In this document: positions 7,627-13,892 of the stretch, piece after piece | Layout: the number at the start of each line of letters is the position of its first letter | How positions within the stretch are numbered: position 1 is the stretch's first letter | Assembly: GCA_002392275.1 (NCBI GenBank) | Contig: DGGQ01000165.1 | Span: forward strand, 1-15,180 | DNA length: 15,180 nt | Origin: Treponema sp. UBA3870 | GTDB lineage: Bacteria; Spirochaetota; Spirochaetia; Treponematales; Treponemataceae | Direction: 5' to 3' | Made by a program: the position numbers and the translations under genes | The notes under the pieces: model-generated | Seen by the model: only the letters and a program-made list of their open reading frames with translations | The model's database searches: none | Told to the model about the DNA's origin: nothing

Positions 7627-7743
7627 TGGGGCTGTCCCAAAATACTGTCAATCTGAATTTGTTTCGGAATCCTTGCCAGAATAATGGCGGAGTTTCCGGA
7701 ACCAATTCAGGTGACGCAATCAAAAACTTTTAAGGCGGTCCCA
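7627..7743. repeat. 117-base imperfect palindrome (long hairpin or MITE-like element)
   Basis: Nested inverted repeats fill most of the gap between two convergent genes. The inner stem pairs 7653-7677 with 7686-7710 (25 positions: 19 Watson-Crick, 3 G.U, 3 mismatches) around an 8-base loop. It is extended by 7647-7650 with 7712-7715 and T7652.G7711. An internal loop of 4 by 12 bases separates this from an outer stem, 7627-7642 with 7728-7743 (14 of 16 positions pair, three as G.U). The left end GGGGCTGTCCCAAAA resembles terminal repeats of some insertion sequences. No target duplication and no transposase remnant are visible. All seven G.U pairs form in plus-strand RNA; in minus-strand RNA they would be A-C mismatches. 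There is no T-run after the stem, so it is not a standard terminator. Confidence 0.7.
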
Positions 7744-7773
7744 CTCAAATTTGTGCACTAATCAAAAGAATTA

Positions 7774-8145
7774 TTATTCCTCCTCATCATCATATTCATC
7801 TTCTTCATCGTAGAACATGTCCATGAGGGTTGAAAGTTTTTCATATTCTTTCAGATCGGAGGCCTGCTGTTTTTCATCGCTGGATATTACGAAATTGTCA
7901 TAGTAGCCTTCCAGATAGTCGAAAACCGCGCCTATGGTTTCCTCATCTTTTTCCGCAAGGTCGCCAATAGAATTTATGCTCCCGACTATTTCTGAAAGCT
8001 CCTGTATTTCACATTCGTATCCATCGCGTATTTCATCGTATATTTCACCCGGCTCGTCTTTTATGTATTCAAGGCAGTCCTTCATGTTGGAAAGAGCCTT
8101 TTTCAGTGTCTCGATAAAAAACGAGTCCATTTCCTTTTCCGTCAT
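7774..8145 (-). CDS. Small, strongly acidic protein of unknown function
   Basis: The 123-residue product has about 40 Asp/Glu against about 10 Lys/Arg, and its last 11 residues (DEEDEYDDEEE) hold ten acids. The rest looks helical, with regularly spaced hydrophobics (FFIETLKKALSNMKDCLEYI, 9-28) and no membrane segment, signal peptide or catalytic motif. I do not recognise a family. It is likely a real gene: a GGAGGA site (8150-8155) stands four bases before the ATG, and it follows the helicase stop by 27 bases on the same strand. An in-frame ATG at 8163 (six residues longer, own GGAG) is an alternative. Acidic tails of this kind occur in proteins that bind basic partners or shield nucleic-acid-binding surfaces; a helicase-related role is inference from position only. 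Confidence 0.72.
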   Translation of the reverse strand: MTEKEMDSFFIETLKKALSNMKDCLEYIKDEPGEIYDEIRDGYECEIQELSEIVGSINSIGDLAEKDEETIGAVFDYLEGYYDNFVISSDEKQQASDLKEYEKLSTLMDMFYDEEDEYDDEEE

Positions 8146-8149
8146 ATCG

Positions 8150-8155
8150 TCCTCC
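8150..8155 (-). promoter_or_regulatory. Shine-Dalgarno site deciding the start of the acidic protein
   Basis: Read on the minus strand this is GGAGGA, four bases before ATG 8145. It is stronger than the GGAG before the alternative ATG 8163, and its geometry matches the GGAGG site of tgt in this window. Confidence 0.6.
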
Positions 8156-8172
8156 GCTTCCATCCTGCTCCA

Positions 8173-10761
8173 TCAGTATAGGGAATTGACCATTCTGTAC
8201 ATCATGTTGATTTTTTCTTTTTCCGATGGTCCAAGGTCGGAATCCTTTGTGTCGTCAATCAGTTTTTCAAGGGAGGAAAGGGTTTCGTTCTGGGCGGTGG
8301 AAAATCCTCTTGACACTTTGAACCAGTATGTTCCGTTTCCGTCCGTGAAAAGACAGATGAATCCAAGCTCCTTTGATGTCCGCTTCGCAATTGTAATCCG
8401 CATCAATACGTTGAGTTGGGAAATCAGTTTTTCAAGAGCCTCGTGTCCATTTTCTCCGCTTATGCAGATGTTCATGTTCCTTGACCATTTTTTTTCATCA
8501 ATAGGCTCCAGGTTCAGATTTTTTGCGACATTGAAAATAAGGGACAGCTTTTCATTTACAAGCAGAGGCCGTCCACCCTTTGCGATTACGCTGGCGTGTA
8601 TGTTTTCAAGCTCCGTCGGTAGTTCTGATTCTGCTTCGACCGCCTTTTTAAGTTTGTCAACAGGAAGGGATATTGTCTTTTTTCCCTTGAGCTTTGCGAA
8701 TTCAAATTTCTGTCCACCGAAAGATATTCCGGAGTCTGTGACTGATTTTTCGTGACTGGATTTTTTTCGGCCAGAATCTTTTTCGCCATTGTCACCGAAG
8801 TCCCTCTGCGCATCTTTTGGGGAATCATTTTTTCTGAACCGGTCGCCCTTTTTGATGAGTGAGGCAAGTTGGCCTTCCAGTCCGGGATAGATTTTCTCAA
8901 GAAGATTTTTTGTCAAAGGAGAGACGCTCATGGCGAACATGCGGCTTGTCTTGACAATTTCACCTGCTACTATGTAGAGCGGATTTGTCCTGAACATGGA
9001 TGAGCCTGGGTGGATTGTTATGTGGTCGGCGGTCAGGCTTCTGTATGTCTCACGTCCCTCGCGGATGCACACAAACTGAATCATTCCGGACGCAATGCAG
9101 CAGAGGTAGTTGTCAATGTTCCCGCCGCTTGTGATAGGCATCTGTAGCCTTTTTGAAACGATGTCCTCAATCTGAAGTTTGACGTTGAGTATTTCCGCCA
9201 TAACCTTGTCGTCGAGATACGAGTTGCGGCAGAATTTTTCTTTGTTTGGAACCTCGATGTATTTCCTGAAAAGATTGATGTATGAAACAAAGTCGCCCTG
9301 TATGTCGCGGAACGAATGGTGTGCCTGTCTTGCGTCCATCTCTTCGCCGACCGGAAGAACAAAAGGTGACTGCGCGCTCAAAAAGGATGAGGCAATGATG
9401 ACTTCCTCCAGAACGTCGGGGTAGTGCAGAATGCTTTCCACAATTATACGGCTCACCCTTGGCTCAAGCGGGAACTCCACCATCAGTTTTCCAATGCTGC
9501 TCAAAGTTCCATCCGGCTCCAGCGCCTTCAGCATGTTCAATGTGTTTACGGCTCCGACAAGTCCCTCGTGTCCGGGTGGCGAAATGAAATCGAATTTCTC
9601 AAAATCAGTGATTCCAAGCTCCGACATTCTGAGGACAACCTCGCTCAGGTCCGTTCGGTAGATTTCCTCGGTGGTGTATTCCTCGCGGGTCTCAAAATCT
9701 TCTCGCGGATAAAGTCTGTAGCATGTTCCGGGACATGTTCTTCCTGCGCGTCCCCGACGTTGGTTGCATGATGCACGGCTGATTCTGCTTTCAATCAAAC
9801 TGGAGGTGAACGTGCGCGGACTGTAGTAGTTGAGCTTTGCAAGTCCAGAATCAATTACCGTTGTGATTCCGTTTATCGTTACAGATGTCTCCGCAATGTT
9901 TGTGCTTAGCACGACCTTCTTTTTTCCGAACGGTGGGTTTGAGAAAACTTTTTCCTGCTCCTCTTTTGGAAGCCGTCCGTACAGCGGAATTATGTGGATT
10001 TTGTTTCTGAAACTCGCGGTGTGGAGCCTGAGCATTGCGTCCTTGATAATTTTTTCGCCCGGAAGAAAAACTAGAATGTCGCCATCCTCCCTGCTGTCAA
10101 GAACTCTGTCGATTATGCTCTCGATTTTTGAAAGAAGCGCGTCGCTTGCATTTTCGCTCAATGTGCTTGCCTCGACAATCGGCGGGTCGTAAATCATTGT
10201 CACCGGGAAAACCTGTGTGTCGATTGTGACAATCGGGCAGCCTCCAAAATATTTGCTGAATGCCTCCGCGTTCATTGTGGCCGAGCTGACAATTACTTTG
10301 AAATCCTTCCTCTCCGCTAGGACCCTTTTCAAAAGTCCAAGGACGAAATCAATGTTTAGACTTCTTTCGTGCGCCTCGTCAACCATCACAACGGAATATT
10401 TGCTCATCCACGGGTCGAGTTTCATTTCCTGCAAAAGAATTCCGTCGGTCATTATTTTGATTTTGGTGGTGGCGTCCGTTTTGTCCTCGAAGCGGAACTT
10501 GTATCCGACCAGTCCCGGATATTTTGTTCCGAGCTGCTTTGAGATGAACTCGCTTACGCTGAGCGCCGCAATTCTTCGTGGCTGGGTGACGGCGATAATG
10601 CCGTTGTTTGAATATCCCGCCTCATGGAGAATCACCGGGAGCTGTGTTGTTTTTCCGCTTCCAGTGGGGCTTTCAACGACGACGACCTGATTGTTTTCAA
10701 GTGTCTCAAGAATCTTCTGTTTCTGCGCATACACCGGCAGATTTTTGTAGTCTATTGCCAT
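8173..10761 (-). CDS. DEAH-box ATP-dependent RNA helicase, HrpA-like
   Basis: The 862-residue superfamily 2 helicase has Walker A SPTGSGKTT (31-39), TQPRRIAA (59-66), DEAH (128-131), SAT (160-162), FLPGE (232-236), STNIAETSVTINGI (286-299) and QRRGRAGR (334-341). An HA2-type domain (about 375-500) and an OB-like domain with ITIHPGSSMF...IVAGEIVKTS (581-606) follow. This is the layout of HrpA/DHX enzymes, which use NTPs to remodel RNA or ribonucleoprotein. Residues 635-700 form a charged linker, and 700-862 are an extra region I cannot assign; it differs from the long C-terminal part of E. coli HrpA as far as I can tell. The ATG overlaps the lipoprotein stop by ten bases and has AGGGA upstream, so it is translationally coupled. 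HrpB is the alternative family, but the IHPGS/OB module favours HrpA. Confidence 0.92.
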   Translation of the reverse strand: MAIDYKNLPVYAQKQKILETLENNQVVVVESPTGSGKTTQLPVILHEAGYSNNGIIAVTQPRRIAALSVSEFISKQLGTKYPGLVGYKFRFEDKTDATTKIKIMTDGILLQEMKLDPWMSKYSVVMVDEAHERSLNIDFVLGLLKRVLAERKDFKVIVSSATMNAEAFSKYFGGCPIVTIDTQVFPVTMIYDPPIVEASTLSENASDALLSKIESIIDRVLDSREDGDILVFLPGEKIIKDAMLRLHTASFRNKIHIIPLYGRLPKEEQEKVFSNPPFGKKKVVLSTNIAETSVTINGITTVIDSGLAKLNYYSPRTFTSSLIESRISRASCNQRRGRAGRTCPGTCYRLYPREDFETREEYTTEEIYRTDLSEVVLRMSELGITDFEKFDFISPPGHEGLVGAVNTLNMLKALEPDGTLSSIGKLMVEFPLEPRVSRIIVESILHYPDVLEEVIIASSFLSAQSPFVLPVGEEMDARQAHHSFRDIQGDFVSYINLFRKYIEVPNKEKFCRNSYLDDKVMAEILNVKLQIEDIVSKRLQMPITSGGNIDNYLCCIASGMIQFVCIREGRETYRSLTADHITIHPGSSMFRTNPLYIVAGEIVKTSRMFAMSVSPLTKNLLEKIYPGLEGQLASLIKKGDRFRKNDSPKDAQRDFGDNGEKDSGRKKSSHEKSVTDSGISFGGQKFEFAKLKGKKTISLPVDKLKKAVEAESELPTELENIHASVIAKGGRPLLVNEKLSLIFNVAKNLNLEPIDEKKWSRNMNICISGENGHEALEKLISQLNVLMRITIAKRTSKELGFICLFTDGNGTYWFKVSRGFSTAQNETLSSLEKLIDDTKDSDLGPSEKEKINMMYRMVNSLY

Positions 10762-12044
10762 TTCACTTTCCCTGAAATTTTTTTCATAAATATTTTTCTC
10801 TCCGTAAAAAAGTTCAGCTGGTACGGGTCCTCGTTTTTTAATCTATCCAGAAAATCCCCGTCCAGTTTTCTTATTACGTAATGGTTGTCCCTGGTCTGGT
10901 ATGTCGTGAGCAGAACCGGGTTGATTCCAACAATCCTGATTCCGTCATCTGTTTTTTCAAAACGAACCTGCGTCATAAATCCTTCGCCGGTATTGTTTCT
11001 TGTTTCGTGCTTGCTTACAAGATTTCCCATCGAATGGAAAATAATTTTTCTTGGAACATTGTCCGCGTCGGGATAAAGCTCCCAGTCCTTTGCCACATGA
11101 GGATGGTTCACCCAGATTACGTCCGCCCCTGTGTTCAAAAGTCTTTCATACCAAGCGGTCTGCGTGCTTCTTATGTCGAACACATACTCCTGGTCCGAGC
11201 AGTGTATGCTCAAAATAAAAAGGTCGGCCGGATTTTCCTGTCTCAACTTTTTGATTTTTTCGACAAAGCTGTTTCTCGAACTGGTGCCTGGCGGAACATA
11301 GTCAATCATTGAACTGTTCGAGCCTGAGTTCAGAAGCTCCGTTATTGCCACAAACAGAATTGTCCATCCATTTTTTTTAATCAACTGGTAGGTCAAGGGA
11401 CCGTTGCTTTTTTCCTTCAGTCCCGCGTAATAGATTGGACGCTCCGAAGATTTAAGTTCCTCCGCTCTTTGCCTGAAATAGTCCCTTGTCGCATTGATTC
11501 CATAAAATCCCTGGTCGTTCGTGTGGTTGTTCGTCAGGCTGAAAACATTGAATCCGGCCTTGATTGCCGCGTCAACATATTCGTGGTGGACATTGAACGC
11601 TGGGTATCCGGAGTAGGGGCGCGCGTCATATACTGGGGTCTCAACGTTTACAAATGAGAAGTCGCTTTCACGAACGCAGGATTCAATCTCCTCGTAGATT
11701 CTTTCAAATCCACCGTTCCTCCACAGCGCGGGGTGTGCCATCAAATCTCCACCGAAAGTAAGAAGAATTGTGTTCCTTCCGTTGAAAGCTGTTTTTGATG
11801 TGACAATCTCCGTTCCGTCCTGGAAATGTGTCTCATTGTAACGTTTGGTTTCCGGGTCCTCCACTGTTTCGACTGCTATGGATTCTTCGGTCTCTCCGGT
11901 TTCTTCGTTTTCAATCTGGATGTCGGGTGCGGGCGGCTTTTCTGTTGTGGCGCATCCCGCAAAAAAAATTGATGCCAGGCAGAGAAAAAGACATGGAAGA
12001 ATTTTTTTTGATGCTCGCTCTCTGAAAATTTTTCTGTATGCCAT
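10752..12044 (-). CDS. CapA-family (poly-gamma-glutamate synthesis type) lipoprotein
   Basis: The 430-residue protein begins with a basic N-region, a hydrophobic stretch (15-29) and the lipobox FFAGC (Cys31), so it should be lipid-anchored and exported. An acidic, disordered linker (about 35-70) leads to a CapA/PgsA-type metallophosphoesterase-like domain: LLTFGGDLM (94-102), NVETPV (133-138), SLTNNHTNDQG (169-179), LSIHCSDQEY (278-287), WVNHPHV (311-317) and IFHSMGNLV (335-343). These Asp, Asn and His positions are the expected metal or active-site residues. CapA proteins take part in poly-gamma-glutamate capsule export in Bacillus, but many relatives have no known role, and no capB/capC-like gene is here. 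AGGGA precedes ATG 12044. It lies 18 bases after pta and overlaps the helicase gene by ten bases. Confidence 0.88.
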   Translation of the reverse strand: MAYRKIFRERASKKILPCLFLCLASIFFAGCATTEKPPAPDIQIENEETGETEESIAVETVEDPETKRYNETHFQDGTEIVTSKTAFNGRNTILLTFGGDLMAHPALWRNGGFERIYEEIESCVRESDFSFVNVETPVYDARPYSGYPAFNVHHEYVDAAIKAGFNVFSLTNNHTNDQGFYGINATRDYFRQRAEELKSSERPIYYAGLKEKSNGPLTYQLIKKNGWTILFVAITELLNSGSNSSMIDYVPPGTSSRNSFVEKIKKLRQENPADLFILSIHCSDQEYVFDIRSTQTAWYERLLNTGADVIWVNHPHVAKDWELYPDADNVPRKIIFHSMGNLVSKHETRNNTGEGFMTQVRFEKTDDGIRIVGINPVLLTTYQTRDNHYVIRKLDGDFLDRLKNEDPYQLNFFTERKIFMKKISGKVKWQ

Positions 12045-12062
12045 TTTTCCCTGCGTCGTGTC

Positions 12063-13097
12063 TTAGGCTTTCTTTCCGGCCTGTACCAATGTGATTGCGC
12101 TTGTCACAACAATCTCGTCGCTTGTGCATCCACGGCTAAGGTCTGAAATCGGTTTTGCGAATCCCTGGAGGATTGGACCATAGGCATCCGCACCCGCAAA
12201 TCTCTGTACCAGCTTGTAACCGATGTTTCCGGCCTCGAGGCTTGGGAAAATCAGTGTGTTGACTTTTCCTGTGATTGGGGAGCCTGGTGCTTTTTTTGCC
12301 GTCACCTCTGGAATAAGGGATGCGTCCGCCTGGAGCTCTCCGTCAAGAAGAAGTTCCGGTGCTTTTTCGTGTGCAAGTTTTACGGCCTCCTGCACTTTGA
12401 GCACGTCATCCAGTTTCCCGCCTGAACCCTTTGATGAGAACGAAAGCATTGCAACAGCCGGTTCCGCTCCAAGAAGTTCCTTGCATGACTTTGCTGAATC
12501 AACGGCTATGTCCGCAAGCTGCTCCGGTGTTGGCGTTGGGTTTACCGCGCAGTCCGCGAAAATAAGGTAGCCGTCCTTTCCCCATTTTGAGTTGTGGGTG
12601 TCCATGACAAAACATGAGGATGCGGTGCTTGTTCCTGGCGCTGTCTTGATGATTTTGAGACCTGCCCTCAAAAGGTCCGCCGTTGCTGAGAGTGCCCCGG
12701 AAACCATTGCGTCTGCCTTGCCCATGCGAACCATCATTGCGCCAAAGCTGAGAGGATCCTTTAGAATGTATTCCCGTGCTGATTCCGGAGTGACTTCCGG
12801 CTGTCCGGTCTTTTTGTTGATTTTGTCTTTCCTGAGTTCGTAGTATTCCTTTCCAAAATCGTCGAGCCATGGAGATTCCGCCGGGTTGATAACATCGATT
12901 CCAGCTAGACTTACTCCCTTTGCCGCCGCGACTTTTTCGACATCGGACTTTACACCGAGCAGTGTGACGGACTTCGCAAGTTTTTCCTCAACAATTTTGG
13001 CCGCGGCAACAACAGTCCGCTCCTCAGTTCCTTCTGGAAGTACAAGGGAATTCTGGTAGTCCCTGGCCTTCGCCTTCATTTCTTCTACAAAATTCAT
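12063..13097 (-). CDS. pta: Phosphate acetyltransferase
   Basis: Pta interconverts acetyl-CoA plus phosphate and acetyl phosphate plus CoA; with acetate kinase it yields ATP from acetyl-CoA during fermentation. The 344-residue product is the short single-domain form, as in Bacillus and Methanosarcina, without the N-terminal regulatory domains of E. coli Pta. Recognisable stretches are LVLPEGTEERT (18-28), MGKADAMVSGA (125-135), AVAMLSFSSKGSG (214-226), DGELQADAS (252-260), NTLIFPSLEAGNIGYK (280-295) and GPILQGFAKPISDLSRG (307-323), including the conserved Ser-Arg (321-322) of the active site. GAGG (13104-13107) is six bases before the ATG, and a near-consensus promoter lies just upstream. Codon choice (AAG, TTC, GGA, GCC) suggests high expression. 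No acetate kinase gene adjoins it. Confidence 0.96.
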   Translation of the reverse strand: MNFVEEMKAKARDYQNSLVLPEGTEERTVVAAAKIVEEKLAKSVTLLGVKSDVEKVAAAKGVSLAGIDVINPAESPWLDDFGKEYYELRKDKINKKTGQPEVTPESAREYILKDPLSFGAMMVRMGKADAMVSGALSATADLLRAGLKIIKTAPGTSTASSCFVMDTHNSKWGKDGYLIFADCAVNPTPTPEQLADIAVDSAKSCKELLGAEPAVAMLSFSSKGSGGKLDDVLKVQEAVKLAHEKAPELLLDGELQADASLIPEVTAKKAPGSPITGKVNTLIFPSLEAGNIGYKLVQRFAGADAYGPILQGFAKPISDLSRGCTSDEIVVTSAITLVQAGKKA

Positions 13098-13140
13098 TTA
13101 TAACCTCACAAGTTATTACGGGTGTTGATTTTTTTACCAT

Positions 13141-13169
13141 ATTATAGCTGTATTTCAATGAATTTACAA
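13141..13169 (-). promoter_or_regulatory. Sigma-70-type promoter of pta and the genes after it
   Basis: On the minus strand TTGTAA (13169-13164) and a perfect TATAAT (13146-13141) are exactly 17 bases apart. Transcription would start near 13134, leaving a leader of about 37 bases with GAGG before the pta ATG. The region between genes (13098-13211) is AT-rich and contains no other gene. It is by far the best promoter in the window and probably drives pta, the CapA lipoprotein, the helicase and the acidic protein together. Confidence 0.85.
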
Positions 13170-13211
13170 GTTTCCAGTCTTATCTTTTAAAACTTCGGTC
13201 CCGGGGATTGC

Positions 13212-13892
13212 CTAAAACAAATCCAGCTCCAACTGTAGCTCGTCTTCCCGCCGCGGGATTATTGACGGGTCAAAATTTTTTTGTCGTGGAATTGAGTCGG
13301 AGAGCAGCCTTAAAAAGAGTTCCTTCAAAACCCGGGCATCGTCATCGGCTCTGTGGGCCGAGCGCACTTTTATGTTGAATCTTTTTGCGAGTGTCTGTAG
13401 CTTGTATGGCCCCTTTTCAGTGTCGCTTCTGAATTCTGGGTGGACCCAGCGGGCCAGTGGAAGTGAGTCTATTGTCCTGTTCTGGATTATTGGCCGTCCC
13501 ATTCTTGCCATCTGCGCATTGAGAAAGCCAAGGTCGAACGGTGCGTTGTGCGCAATCAGTATGGAATCGGTGCCGCCTATGAACGAAAGAAAGTCGTCCA
13601 AAACTTTTGATGCGTCAGGGCAGCCGGCGACCATTTCGTTTGTTATGTGGGTAAGCTGCTCCAGATAATGTGGAATGGGGACCGGTGGTTTTATCAGCTG
13701 GTCAAAGGATTCTATCTCCTGCCTGCAGTTGAATTTCACGGCCCCTATTTCGGTAAGGTGGTCCCTTGTCGGCTCCAGCCCCGTCGTTTCGGTATCAAAG
13801 ACCACGAAACTCGCCCCTCCATAAAAGAGGTTTGCAAGATTTTCGTAGTCCCTGACCATCGCTGGCTTTGCGCTCAAATTATTTTGCGGCAT
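13212..13892 (-). CDS. dnaQ: DEDDh 3'-5' exonuclease, DNA polymerase III epsilon (DnaQ)-like
   Basis: The 226-residue protein contains the three exonuclease motifs of the DEDDh group: VVFDTETTGL (30-39; Asp33 and Glu35), IAHNAPFDLGFLN (113-125; Asp120) and HRADDDA (180-186; His180 and Asp185). These bind two metal ions and remove 3' nucleotides. The C-terminus ends DELQLELDLF, whose last five residues resemble the beta-clamp-binding consensus QL(S/D)LF and support a replication proofreading role. The start is uncertain: ATG 13892 (AAGG nine bases before it, overlapping the mutase stop by 14 bases) is chosen over ATG 13859, which has no ribosome site; the frame extends further but only inside the mutase gene. 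A general repair or RNase T-like exonuclease is the alternative. No convincing terminator is seen between its stop and the pta promoter. Confidence 0.88.
   Translation of the reverse strand: MPQNNLSAKPAMVRDYENLANLFYGGASFVVFDTETTGLEPTRDHLTEIGAVKFNCRQEIESFDQLIKPPVPIPHYLEQLTHITNEMVAGCPDASKVLDDFLSFIGGTDSILIAHNAPFDLGFLNAQMARMGRPIIQNRTIDSLPLARWVHPEFRSDTEKGPYKLQTLAKRFNIKVRSAHRADDDARVLKELFLRLLSDSIPRQKNFDPSIIPRREDELQLELDLF

Noticed and set aside
7627..7743. Bidirectional rho-independent terminator for the convergent genes
   Set aside because: No T-run follows the stem on either strand and the structure is much longer than terminator hairpins; a role in 3'-end formation is still possible.
7619..7773. 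Insertion-sequence remnant with transposase
   Set aside because: Only inverted repeats are present; no transposase fragment or flanking direct repeat was found, so it is listed as a palindromic repeat only.
7934..8755. 273-codon open frame on the plus strand opposite the acidic protein and helicase
   Set aside because: It is the antisense of two minus-strand genes; its Ser/Phe-rich composition is what reversed Glu/Lys/Arg codons produce.
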